This document shows, one piece after another, positions 35,172 through 47,673 of a DNA stretch of 64,000 nt. The translations under genes were made by a program, and so were the position numbers. The first letter of the stretch is position 1. The number at the start of each line of letters is the position of its first letter. The notes under the pieces are model-generated. The model saw only the letters and a list, made by a program, of their open reading frames with translations, was not told where the DNA came from and did no database searches. This DNA comes from Hypomesus transpacificus (taxonomy: Eukaryota > Chordata > Actinopteri > Osmeriformes > Osmeridae). Location of the stretch: NCBI RefSeq assembly GCF_021917145.1, contig NC_061077.1, positions 11,230,623 through 11,294,622 of the forward strand, in the 5' to 3' direction.

Positions 35172-36876
35172 TTACTGTTCTTTGCTGTCAGATTTTTCCT
35201 TATTCATTTTCTTCATCTTCATCCGCCGGTTTTGGAACCATATTTTAACTTGGCGCTCTGTTAAGTTTAGGACTCTGGCAACCTCGTACCGGCGGTCTCT
35301 GGTAAGATACATATTGAACAAAAATTCCTTTTCGAGTTCGAGAGTCTGGTATTTTGTGTAGGGGCATCTCTTCTTTCTTGTTGACCGTGCGTGTATCCAG
35401 TTAGCGACTGGATTATCTGCAAATCAATACATGATATTTAAAACATAAGTCAAGCTGAGTCAGCAATATCAAACTTGAAGCGTTTAGAGAGGAAGAGATT
35501 CCAAAGCACATACACATTGAAAAGGTCAGTGCCTCAATTTAGTGTTACAATTTCTAAATAATAACGTATGGTAATACATCATGTGCGACTTAAGTGTGCC
35601 TATGTATCTGGTGGTTTAGCATTGCTGCTATATACGTTTAAGAAGATTTTTCTGCATTGTACTTCCTTTCCATGTTAATAGAAATGCTGTCGTAAAATAC
35701 TCAATGCGCTTATTCACTTTATAGGCCCATAAAACGGCCCGTGGTTCAAGCCTTTACAAGACCGTAGAGAAAGTCCTCGAATATGTCCCAAACATTCTTC
35801 AAGTTGAGATATCTGTCTGAGCGCTAAAATCTAATAAATGGTAAGATGGTAAATGGTAAGAAGTATAGCCTATACATAAGGTTATCTGGATAACACTTGA
35901 TAGGCCTATATGAAGTAGCAACATTTAATTCTAAGTATCTCCATTTAAGTGCCAAAACTAAAAAAGTAAATTGTTACATAAAACAATGTTTGGAATGTTT
36001 GCCAATTCGTATGCGTAAAATGAATTTGGCACTTGTTATGCGTAAGTGTTGAACGTATTGCGGTATCCAGCCAAAGTCATAGCCTCCCTAACAGCAGAGT
36101 TGTTTTCGAGTGCATTTATAACCCCGCTTCTCGTTTTATAGCCCTATGCTACTTTGTCATTATAGTTTTTAGAGCTAGTCCCGAGCTGAGGGCATTTAGT
36201 TGAGGACAGAAAGGAGATGGAAACAACCTATAATCTCTTTTATCGAAAACGCAAGCCTACATCTAAGCAAATGCAATAACCAGAATTCCAGCCGAACAAC
36301 CCCCATAGCCGGTTGTAAAAGAAGCTTGAACTTACTCGGATCTAGTTCTGGCTTATCGTCTTTATGCTTCCCGGAGGGCAGGAGCTCCGACTCGGGAGAA
36401 GGGATGTTTTGCTGTGTCTTTTCTCGGATGTCAGCGGATGGGCAGTACAGATACTCCGTATAGGTGCGTCCGTTGGAGCTCAAGCAGTCGCCGGCTCTGT
36501 GCTCCTGGAAGGCATCGGGCTTCAGTCCATAGTGTCTGCTATTCGTTGGATAGCCATGGAAGGGCATGGCAGCGGAGATCGGCTCCAGCCACGACCGCAC
36601 ATACCTCGAGTCTGTGCCTAAATGAGGTTGATGACTGTATGGATGGTACACCACTGAGGACTGGGTGTGAACAGGGGCCCAAGAGGTAGTAAAAACGGGT
36701 GGTTTCGGGGCGAAGCTACAGGAGGGATAGTCTCCACACTCCGGTACAAGAGACGACGGTCGAGGGCCGGTGGGGTGCGAACCAGGAGCTGCGAATCGTG
36801 CCGCAAGAACATCCTCAGATTCATGGTTGATCAAAGAATCCACATAGTAATTACTTATGGGACCCGTGGTCGACAT
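35172..36876 (-). CDS. hoxc9: Homeobox protein Hoxc9 (two exons)
   Basis: Hoxc9 is a nuclear AbdB-class group 9 Hox transcription factor. Exon 1 is 36876-36336 and exon 2 is 35416-35172, giving 261 residues (human 260). The start [16 protein letters not shown] is the conserved one; an in-frame ATG ten codons upstream is not conserved. Exon 1 has the Hox9 region ([21 protein letters not shown]). The splice junction joins GATCCGA to ATAATCC, restoring [19 protein letters not shown], which carries the Trp of the ANWIHA motif at residue 187. The homeodomain is at about 193-252 ([42 protein letters not shown]), with a nine-residue tail. The 919-base intron holds nothing else recognised. Confidence 0.98.
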
Positions 36877-36997
36877 GTCGAAGCTCCCCGTCTCTTTTAC
36901 ATGCATCCGATTATTATATGGAGTGTATGTGTACTTTTTTATCTACCCATAGAACAATCAAGGCAGGTAATTATTTCTCAAAGCTTCTCAAGCTGCT

Positions 36998-37020
36998 ATT
37001 GGCTCCCTCACCAACACGTG
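36998..37020 (-). promoter_or_regulatory. hoxc9: hoxc9 proximal promoter: CCAAT box and E-box CACGTG
   Basis: ATTGG at 36998-37002 (CCAAT on the coding strand) and CACGTG at 37015-37020 lie 122-144 bases upstream of the hoxc9 ATG. A further CACGTG lies about 615 bases upstream, near 37490. Confidence 0.5.
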
Positions 37021-39637
37021 ATTATATTTACCCCCACAAACAGTGCACAGTGGATCAATGCGCGAGTTATAGGAAGGATACCAATGCACTTGAAAGGGAT
37101 TTTAGAATATCCGTCTTCTTGTCGGAGACATCAGAGGTAATTTCAACCGTATAATATTTTTGCAATTTTAACTTATCTATAAAATTGGATTTCTAAAAAC
37201 ATTTGTAATATTATAGACCTTGCCAACATTGGCTGTGCTCAAAATCATGGAAGGTACTATTTGTTGGTGTAATCAATCTCTGTCTAGCCTTATCTCTCCG
37301 TCTCCCTGCGCTCTGGGCGTAGGCCTGATGGGTCAGTATCAAAATAGATTATACAATCTTAGATAGGCAACAATAAGGGTTTAATATACTTAATCAGTAC
37401 GTTTAATATGACAGAACTCGTGCTACAAAAGTCATGCTTGCAAGTCATCTCTGTTTCTTAAAGGGTGAGTGATATAGACTGTTGAAAGTCCACGTGGCCC
37501 AAATTTAGCCAACAAAATAGACAGCAAAATAGTTTGTTTGGATTGCTAATACGCATTATAGTTGTTTTTCTAAGTTAGAATTGTTTAGAGGTTATAGGGG
37601 GAAACTGGTTATTTAAAATGTTTCCTATACACTGACTGTGCGGTCTACATTCAGCAAGTGGCCGTGCATGCTTTTATGTCCTCAATAAATTTTTACGAGG
37701 ACCATTTGATTGTTCATAAACGTGTCGTTAATAAGACTGCAGTTGAGTTCCTAGCTCAACATAAAACTAACACTGTGATAGTGAAGTCTCATCAAACAAG
37801 AACATTGCGGACGCCATCGACAGTGGATAGGAGAGAGAGACAATAAAGGTTCGTTTCAGGAACACAAAACAATAGCGCTCTAGTAGGTATGTATTCCATC
37901 TACACCATTTCGGCGTAGTGTATCAAGATGCATTTATAAACCTATAAAAAGAGTTGAATTAAAGGCGAACGCTTTTGACGACTGGGTGTTGAGAAGTGAC
38001 ATTGATCGTGCTTTTTACAGTAGTGGTGTGTATATAATTATGTGTGTATATGTATATGTGGCTATTATTACCTGTGACATGTTGATATAATCACGTTTTA
38101 GCAAACGTTTAGCTTCATAGTTTTAACATCAGAACAAGCAACCAAATACATGTTTTCAAGACTTCAAACAAATGGCGTCGGCCTGCTCTTTACTTATAGA
38201 GACACATTAGACATATACACATTCTATCGGAGATTATTCAGTTGGTCTAGATTTCCGCTCGGAAACTATTGCATGCATTTCATACATATGTTAAGTCTAT
38301 ACATTATTTACAGTACACTATTTTAACAAGTTTTAAGCTAGACTAATTTGGACATAATATAATAGTTTTATTTCGCTACTTACTTTTCAGCAGTTCACCG
38401 CAAATCTTTTCACTAGGCCTGTGTGCTTTAGATTTAGCCTGCGTCAAATTTAGACTTCTTTGCTGTCAGATCCAGATTCAGCCATTACATGTTAAACTCT
38501 ACCAACGGATTTGCGTCTTATTAGCTACGTGAAGACCCCATAGTGGGTAAGCAGAACCTATTGTAAATAATATTGGAATATAAGGCTACATATCTAGTGG
38601 TAAAACTGCTATTAGCCATAGAGTAAACATTCAAAGGCATAGACGATGTTCATATGTGGATTTTTATAATACACTGATCTGAACATGCCATTGAAATGTG
38701 TCCTTTATTAATATCTATGAAAGAAAATCTCATTGTGAAAGTCAGACAGGTGAAAAATTCCAATATAGGCTACGGTGATCTTCTACCTAAACACAGTTCC
38801 GACCCATTTCCGTTTTTCTCATGACCAAGATTATCGAACTGATAATGGGGTCAAATGTATTTACATATAATATTCCATGTAGCCTTCTCAGTTCATTGTG
38901 TCTCATAGTTATTTTTTTTATTTTGAGGTGCTTTCAGGTTTCAGAAGATTTCCCAAGAGGTTTCTGTCATGCACATGCACTATATAAACAGACGTTGCAT
39001 CTCTGTGTGTTTAAATAAACAACTGAAATAAGCGTTAGGTTATGACGTTTGTACCCGTATGAGGCTAATGCATTTGTCCTGTCTTCAAGTTCCACTTGTT
39101 TGTCCTTGTTCTTCCACATGTTCTTATAATCCCATGTTTTAATGTGATTTATTGATACTCTAATAAAAATATCTAATCTGGAACTTTGTATAGGCTACTG
39201 TGTTTTTTATATAGTTATTTTTTATAGGCTACACCTTATATTTAGACTCTGACCATGCTTTAACATGCTGATACACCATACACACATATAATGTGTGCAT
39301 TTAGCTGTGTAACACAGTTTAACATACACAAGTTTAACTTATTGACCAACATTGAAGGACCATGCAGGAAGGTATCATGATATGTTGTGCGTTATAGCCT
39401 AGACCTAGCACTGAATCCAAGTTTACTTAATGATTGCCTATTAGGCCTATGACTAGGGTTATTGCTAATGTTTGGTATAGCGATGTAAAATGTCTTAACA
39501 AATTAGTTAGGCCTTTTTTATATTAACATAGTTTTCATTTTGAACACCAAGGCAATACAAAGCTAAACGTTATGACCGAGGGTAGGAAGCGGACTTGATT
39601 TTCACATATTTCATATTTCCCATAACAAAGCTATATT

Positions 39638-39677
39638 CATTCATCTTTAAACGTTTTCATTCATCTCTAAAGGTTTT
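39638..39677. repeat. 20-base tandem duplication
   Basis: Two adjoining copies of a 20-base unit starting CATTCATCT differ at two positions. It is probably a simple slippage product. Confidence 0.7.
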
Positions 39678-40320
39678 CACAAAACTATACACCAATCTCT
39701 CTTTCCATGTATTTAAGTACGACTTTGTGTCCACAGCGATGGGACAACGAGGACAGATCAATCGGATCATACAATTAGAATGATCACCTCAAACATCTTA
39801 AAAGCAATAGCTTATAAGGAATCAAGGAATGTCCATGATGGCCAACTGATATTATATATAGGTTTGTTGGTGGTTTAGTTGAGACTTTTAGAGACATGTT
39901 TGGGCTCAAATAACTATAATATCACTAACCAGAATGCGGCGGGTCAATGTTGAGAGAAAAGTGGTTGCCTATGTTATTTAGATGATGAAATATACGTTAT
40001 TTGATACTGTTAAAAACACTTGATGTCAGCGTTCCTTCAAGCGCATCTATTCATTCGTTGTATTTCTGTTGTGCCTTTAAATTTGGACTTGTGATGCCCA
40101 ACGTCAAAGCAATTGCCCGATGGGGCTGCTGCACAGTGACCAATGCCATATAGCCTGGTTACCCAAAGGTAAAAGGGTAAAGTAAAAACATGTAATGCGG
40201 ATTCAATAGCATATTTTTTAGAGATGTAGATGCACATAGCTATTTTCATATACAGCGAGCTTTATCAGGATACTACGGAATACAAATACAAGTTGAAAAA
40301 GTAAATAAATATCTGCCAGG

Positions 40321-40360
40321 TATTTACATTTAGCCATTTAGCAGACGCTCTTATCCAGAG
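40321..40360. repeat. Short fragment of a fish dispersed repeat
   Basis: The text around CATTTAGCAGACGCTCTTAT is a near-exact copy of a motif found at the ends of interspersed repeats throughout teleost genomes, including salmonids. Only about 40 bases remain. Confidence 0.5.
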
Positions 40361-43134
40361 GTATTTGAGTTAAAACGGCTATATTAATAATAATAACTGT
40401 CCGATTCAGTATATCGAGGCTGTGGAGATGAAAACGGTTGTCGACGAGAAAAATATCGGATGAGAGGATAACACCTCATGTATATGTTATGTTAATTTCT
40501 TACGTTATGCGTTATTATCTTGTGACGATAATAGATTATATTCACTGGTATTAACCACCTTTGTGGAATAACTTATTAGGCTACTGAATTACCTTGAATC
40601 TTGAAAAGTAGGCTATTAAACTATGCATCTATGTCATGTCACACATGTCAAACTATAGTATATTTTTTTTATCAAAGACCCATGTATACCCACTCTAAGA
40701 AATAACTCTGAACTCACCAGTAACAGCCCGTACAAGACTCAACAATTAATTCCTCCATCAGGCTATTCGTCTGTACAATGAGTCAAATGGCTGAGGTCAC
40801 ATCAGTATTTTCTATGTGATGTTCTTGTGACTTTATGGTTGGTACTTGTATGTGTACTGTATATCATCTTTATATTGAGTCTGCCCATATCTATGCATCT
40901 ATGAATTTAGTTATCACTGTTTGATTTTAATATGTACTGTGGTAATCTGTGTAAAATCAACACAATTCAGTGGTACATGCTCGAGACATTGTGCACTGCT
41001 AGTTGATTTTCAATTAAATTGAATTGAATTTACAACAATCTGTTTTCGTGCCTCTGGTCAGTTTGGAAGACAACCTTCATTTAGCTTTTGAAAAATTAAA
41101 GACGGAACAAGCTGTCGGCTCTGCATTATTGCACTCTATATGAAAACTGGTCCAGATATGTTTTCCCAAATCGGTCACAACATCTATTGCATCATGCCTG
41201 TAGGCATATTATTAATATAATGTAAGCAAGCAAATAGGCTACTCAGTTATGTGAAGCATACTGTACCAATTAAGTAAACGATTGGTTTGAAAGAACATAG
41301 GCTACTCTAAGTTTGCTCAAAATACGTTAATGTCACTTGCTACATTCATTCATACCGCACCTGTTTGTCAAAAGGGTTTGACAAAGGTTATGCCATCCCT
41401 AATATTCCAAATAATTGCTGTCGGCCGATAATTGGGACACGGGGAACATCTCAAAGGTTTCAGCATTTTACACGAACGTGCCCCAAACAAAGTTTGGGTT
41501 CCATTACAATTGTCTGTACCACATAATGTACCATATAATATATCGACATGTACATGCAGCCTATTGAGCTTAGGTAATATAGTATAAAAACGCGATATAC
41601 AAAAGTAGATCTCCTAAGGTGGCAAAAGATTTAATGCCTACGCTTTTTGTGTTTTAGGGCCCCTTTGCGTAATCTCAGTATGGGCAATCTGAGTTTTGTG
41701 GCGGCCGTTTCCAGTGCTGTAAACTCTTTGTCAGTGATGCATTCCAGAGAAAACACCATTCACCAAGCTGAATGAAAGTGACTTTGGATTCCAGACTGTC
41801 TCCTCCAGTGGCACAGCCGTCAAAAGAAGCTGGGTGGGTGCGGGGGGTTGAGAAAACAAGGCAAAATGGCGAGCAAATATAAACACTGTTCTCCCACGGA
41901 AGAAATGAGATTTGACTGTACAATATAAAACACGTCTAGTTTTTGAGAACAAAAACATCACACAAATATATTGCCAAAGGTTAGAAAACAGCCGTGTGGT
42001 AAACATTGGCTCTCTTTTTTAGTAGTCCACATATACACTTTTGATCCATCGTGAAAAAGTTGACAATTATCTTCATGTCAACTATGCAAGCAATCCCATG
42101 AAACCCATGCGTGTACAAATCACACATAAATAGGACTAAGGCCTAGAGCTTGTATAGAGGTAGGCCTAATAGTAGACAACATTGTAAACACAATATTATC
42201 ACTAAATACCTGATTGGGAACTGTTGTTTTAATATACGCCAATCACAATTAGCATGCTCTTAAAAAATGCATTTTAGGCCAACTGACGGTGATCAAACCA
42301 AACAAAAACTGTATATTTTACACGACTTGATCTCAAGAGTCATGCATTGGAAAACCAGAAGCTATGGGTGACTGCTCTGCGCATAATCTGTTAGGTCATG
42401 TTAAAAACGAATTCATGTGCAGTATGTCACAAAGTATTGTACAAATTACAAAGACATACCGTATTAGTCTCGCCCATTTTACCTCCTCCCGATGGCAAAT
42501 GTTATACCCTTTTAGAAAATGTTTGTTGATCTAGCATACCTTAATAAATATGTGTATGTACACTGTCAGTATCATTGACACAAAAGATGAGAAGCGCTCC
42601 GGACACTTTCACATGGGCTTATTCTTTGTTTATGGTAATACCATATCATCATTTAATCACAAAAAAAAACTAGATTTAACGATCTAGATATTTTTTCCTG
42701 AAAATAAGCTTCTGTTTGAACTGCATGGACTGATAAGCTGTAGCTTATGATAATGTGAGAAAACCTGCAACATGTCACACCTCTAGACATCTTTGGATAG
42801 TCCTTCTCTTCATAATATACAAATCTCGGTTCTTTTCACCAGTTTTTACATGCTAATCAGTCAATTATTTCACTGTTGAAATAAGGAAATAAACCTATGC
42901 AGAAGAGCGTAAGCAGTTGAGAGGCCATACAAAGTGGTCGAAGTTTAACCCATGTTGTTTACAACCTATTCTCCCTCTGAGAGCCTTAGGACGTTTTACA
43001 GTCCACCACAAAAACAGCTAAGAAGGAAAACGTCTCTGTCCCGGCTATTGCTGCTCAGTTCATTTACAATGCCATTTGCGGGGACTTCAGTGCCTAGGGT
43101 GTAATTTAACGGAAATTGTCGCCCTTGATGAAGA

Positions 43135-43222
43135 CGAACTGACGTAATCAAGGCAGTTTCTTGTTGCCGAGCCAGGAAGCGAATCCCAACAACATGAAAC
43201 TACCTAAACCACGCTTCAGCTG
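43135..43222 (-). ncRNA. mir196a: microRNA mir-196 precursor hairpin
   Basis: The minus strand at 43206-43185 carries the exact mature miR-196a: UAGGUAGUUUCAUGUUGUUG followed by GG. The other arm at 43169-43148 gives CGGCAACAAGAAACUGCCUU plus GA, the miR-196-3p strand, and the outer arms (CAGCTGA with its partner near 43135-43145) also pair. It lies between hoxc10 and hoxc9, the invariant location of mir-196 in vertebrate HoxC. miR-196 represses Hox genes nearer the 3' end of the cluster, notably group 8. Matching sites are seen in hoxc8, hoxc6 and hoxc5. Confidence 0.97.
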
Positions 43223-44760
43223 CGCGCCAAAGGGGAAATCCACAAGATGAACAAGCAATCAGCAAACGGCAACAAAATTAGCAACAAATTCAAGTAAGAA
43301 TTTAATACCAAGACACAGTGGTTATCCAAAATGACAACACGTTAATTGACATTTGTGATACTTTCTTCATGGTGCTAAAACGCGTTTGTTGATGATAACC
43401 CCTTTAATATTTTGTAGACAAACAAATCAGAGGTGGACAGGTTTATAATCAATTCAGAAAATGTATGAGAGAGAAAACGTCAACTATTCTTGGATCTTAT
43501 AAGCAACCATGAATCAGGCCTTGATGTGTAGGCTACTCGGCTGTGACACAATCAACCCGACTGAAGAAGAAAGGGCTATAGGCTCATAGCCCAACAGCAA
43601 CCACAAGACCAACGGCAGCTAAAAAAGGCTCGTCTCAGAACAGACACATCAGTTGCATTGATGTCATCCGTCCCACTCTGCCAAGCATCCTCAAAAGGAA
43701 TGCCAAGAAATCACAATCAACAAACATGCCTTCCAGATTATAGATCAACATTAGATATTGCCTTACCTTCAAATTCACTGGCATCTTCGTGGTCGTATTA
43801 TCCAGGTGTTTGTTGTTGTTGTTGTTGTTTGTGGTTGTTGAATGATCCATTCCGTTTCTTGGTTGAGGTTGAGCTCATTATCCTGAATAGAGGGGCTGCC
43901 GCTTCCCGTGGAGCGAGCCGGTGAATCCAGCACATTGCAGTCTTTCTACTATGTGGATTAGCCCTCCTCCACACACCTTTAAACGCATCTTTTACTGCAG
44001 CAGCACATTGTATTTGCAGATCATAAAAACCACCCCCAACGCTTTCCAGTGCGAACCTGACATTACAATTTTATGACCTTGACTTACTGTGGTCACCTGG
44101 ATAATATTTAAATCAACGTTATGGTCTCTCACTTATATTAAAACTGCCATGATCTCTCTCTCTACCATCCAAAGTCTCCCTCTCCTTCATTCTCAACAGC
44201 ATGCAGTGCCAGAGAGGATACAACCTACTGAAGGACAAACTGTAGTTTATATCTTTCCAAATCCCATATTTTTATTCTTTTGGTGACGTTTTTTCCCAGA
44301 GTTATAAAATGATGTTACTGATGTGCATGCAAATTACATGGCACGGAAATAGCTTTTACCAAAAAAGAATAGACAATTAGCCTAAACTATTATTGTGCAC
44401 AACATTTCTCTGAGGTCAACAGCTTGTTTTATGACAACGGTTGAATTAAACAACTTGAAGTTGTGAGTCAAATTTAGGCTTTCACCTTTACTCATGGACA
44501 CTTAGGCCAGGGCATAACAGTTATCATTGGCCAATATGCAACAATGTTCAGAAGGATCTAGTATAAACATACTTGACCAAAAACCTCACTTTTTGGTATT
44601 GTTTCAAACTCGTTCAGTATATGAAGGCACGCTGTGTGTGTATGTGTTTTAAGTAGCCTATTGTTTGTGGAGTTTCGTTGCATTTGTCTTTACAAGACAC
44701 CATTTGTTTGTATGTGAATATGTGTGTCTGTGTGTAATGGTTTAGAAACATTTTGGGGGT
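43223..44760. other. Spacer between hoxc10 and mir-196
   Basis: 1.5 kb containing the hoxc10 3' untranslated region, with AATAAA on the coding strand at 44276-44271, and a short TTG trinucleotide run at about 43810-43832. No gene is recognised. Confidence 0.65.
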
Positions 44761-47516
44761 TCAGGAGAAGTTAAAGACTGGTGTGAGCTCCCGACCACGA
44801 CTTTCCCTATTCAGTTTCTTCAGTTTCATCCGTCGGTTCTGAAACCAAATCTTGACCTGCCTATCAGTCAGATTGATACTCTTGCTGATCTCCAGACGGC
44901 GCTCGCGAGACAAATACATGTTGAACAAGAACTCCTTCTCCAGCTCCAGCGTTTGATGCTTTGTGTATGGACATCTCTTCTTTCGTCCACTTTTGGCTTT
45001 AAGCCAGTTTCCCGTAGCGTTTTCCAATGAGCAGTCTTCTGCGGGGAGAAAAAGCAAAAAACAATTGCATTTATTTTTTACAATGTGAAGTGCACTATTC
45101 AAGTTCAGTGCATGTCCCAAGTATCATACACACAGCTCAGATCCTACACACAAACCTGAATTAGTATTGCTATAATGCTATTGTATCGATTTGAAGAATC
45201 ATTAATGTGCGCACACCAACGCGCACACTCAGTAGGCCCACAACACTCAAACGAATTCTGGGGGAAAACTGCACTCGATAGCCTAAAACGTTAAAATGTG
45301 TGGCTATAGTACAATGAATCCTTGCTACCTAGATATAGTATTACGCAACAGCTACAATAGTCTAGCACCGAACAGCTACAATAGTCTCCCACCAAAACCA
45401 AGGCACCTGAAAGACTAAGCCTGCATACAGGCTAAAGGCAACTCAATGTGGTGTACACTGTTCGCTCACCTTCGATAACGTTATCAGAATGTTCACAAAT
45501 AGTAATAAAATATAAAATATGTGTAAATTATTTCCCAAATGAAGAGTTGAATGTAGAGATGGTACAGAAAATTGTAAAGCCTAGTATTGTTTTTTAATTA
45601 CGTGTATATACACAATTCGCAGCCGAAACAAAACAGTGAGGAAATTGAATAAGCTACTTATAACATCTTAAAAACACTCAATAAAGGTTTGGAAGACTCT
45701 GACATGGTGAACCGCCATAGGGCACACTTTTTAAAAATGTGTAACCTACATATTGCCTAATAATTTGATGACTACACAACGACAAAAAGCAATAGGCCGA
45801 GTTGGCTACCGTGGAGAAAAATAGCCATAACTGTGGCGAAAATAGTCAAAATAGCCAAGGACTTCTAAATCACATTCACATTTTCAACGTACTTTTTTTT
45901 CAAATCATATTTTTGGTCATAGTATTATAGTTAATACAATCATAATTACTTTCAAAAGGTATGTTAAACTTCTAGATTTGTATTTGCTTTGATTTTCGTT
46001 TAATAAAGTGTAATAATGAGCCAACAGACAACACTTTGGCCATCAAGGTTAAATATGAATTGAAGAGCAAAATAAGCACAATATGAGTCGTTTCCCTCAT
46101 TCATAAAAAACAAATATACATGTATATATAATTTGATTTAGAAAACAGAAGATGTGTCAACTTAAACTTACCTGTATTTGCGTCGTAAATGTACGCAGTA
46201 CAATAAAGGCTACACCGTGGAATTACCCGTAATCTGTAGGGCATAATATTTCTAAAATGTACAATTGATAAAAATAATGATTTGCAGTCAATGCTTATCC
46301 CACTACATTTTGCACAGGTCAACCCATTGTGTATATGTGTGTGTGTGTGTTTCTGTTCCTGTGTGTGTGCCTACGCAATATTTAAGCACTACAGTGTGTG
46401 AGAGTGTTTATTTCAATGATAACTGCCCATCTCACATTCTCACATTAATAGAAAGGTGTTAAATGCCACGGCTACTATAACCCCCTGCTAAGCAATGCTT
46501 GCTCGTATGTATGTTATGACTTTGGCCCATTTAACGCAGAGCAGAAAATAGCAGTCAATAGCAGTCCTATTCTTGGTATTTCATTTAATCTGACTTTAAT
46601 CAACATCATTTTTGCTCAATTTGAAGGTTTCGGTTTTGTTGAAATTACTATTGCAATTAAACATTTTTGCGGAGTGAAAGGGTCGTGTGTTATAAAGGGT
46701 AAGTGCTATCTTTAAAAACAATTACACGAGTCAGTTTATTGTGTGTGTGGGAGAGAGAAGGAGAAAGTGAGTGAGAGATAGAGAGAGGGGGTGCTTTTGG
46801 GGTTTACCTTTAAAATCCTCGTCGGAGTTATCAGAACAACTGTCAGTCTTGGCCTGCTTCTCCTTGCTGACATTTCTCTGTTCTTGATCTTCGCCCTTCG
46901 AGGCCAGGAGTTTTGCGTCCTGGCTCGGTTTACCGACACTTTCCGTTGATTTACTTGGCGATACAACAGATGTTGTTGGTTGGACCAAAGCAAAGTCTGG
47001 AGCGAACTGTAGCCTTTCTCGGCTGTACACTTGAGTTGTTTGGAAGCACTCGGGTGACGAGACAACGGTTTGGTCAGACTGGCTGTTGTCTCCAAGCCGG
47101 ATGTAAGTGGCCGACTCGGTTACCTCTTCAGCCCTGCCACTGTCACTATAAAGACAACAAAACGCCTCCTCTTTGACGTTGCCCGCTGGAAACGAGCAAG
47201 GATGTAAACACCGGGCAACAGGTTCCTCGTTCATGCCAGTTTTGGACCCCGCACCCAAAGTACCCACTTGAGATGACAGGTAAGGCGCATCTTGGTATGC
47301 ACTGAGAGAGACACTTCCCAGAGGAACGTCATCTATTTTGACGAGGGACTGTCCAACTTTTTCAATATTTCTCATCACTGAACATCCATAATCAGCAGCC
47401 GTTTGAATGTACATTCCAGGATTGCCAGAATAGCCTTCACCTCTGTAAGAAGATGATCCTCCCATCAAGGAATCCATGAGGAAGTTACCTGCTGTTATGT
47501 TATTCGGACATGCCAT
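44761..47516 (-). CDS. hoxc10: Homeobox protein Hoxc10, diverged amino-terminal half (two exons)
   Basis: Hoxc10 is a nuclear AbdB-class group 10 Hox transcription factor for lumbar and hindlimb level. Exon 1 is 47516-46808 and exon 2 is 45038-44761, giving 328 residues (human 342). The chosen start [20 protein letters not shown] fits group 10 proteins of the MSxPNxxxANxFLxDSL type and has A at -3 and G at +4. Two in-frame ATGs upstream (47600 and 47651) could extend it. Family landmarks in exon 1 are [33 protein letters not shown] and an acidic end DNSDEDFK. Other parts align poorly with HOXC10. Exon 2 begins [22 protein letters not shown] (Trp at 248), then the homeodomain at about 254-313 and the ending [10 protein letters not shown]. 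The 1.77 kb intron has a GA-rich stretch near the donor and a 17-base direct repeat at 45347 and 45371. Confidence 0.95.
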
Positions 47517-47653
47517 TTTTTTAATTGCTATTACAGTTATTTTTTTGTTCCAGTGACATCGGCTTTGTCGAGGAGAATAAGGACAGTAGGACGCTGACAT
47601 CTTTTGGGGGGCAAAAATATCAGTAACATAATTATGGATGCTAGGAGCCATGT

Positions 47654-47673
47654 CATGTGATTTTCAGACCAAT
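47654..47673 (-). promoter_or_regulatory. hoxc10: hoxc10 upstream CCAAT box and CATGTG E-box
   Basis: CATGTG (47654-47659) and CCAAT (47669-47673) lie 138-157 bases upstream of the hoxc10 ATG. The E-box differs by one base from the CACGTG at the neighbouring genes. Confidence 0.35.

Larger units (their letters stand above)
37021..43134. other. Spacer between mir-196 and hoxc9
   Basis: A 6.1 kb AT-rich spacer without recognisable genes. It contains a 20-base tandem duplication (39638-39677), a short dispersed-repeat fragment (40321-40360), and a GC-richer patch at about 41640-41900 that may be regulatory. Confidence 0.65.

Noticed and set aside
36200-37140. Plus-strand open frames opposite hoxc9 exon 1
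   Set aside because: Antisense shadows of the hoxc9 exon and its promoter.
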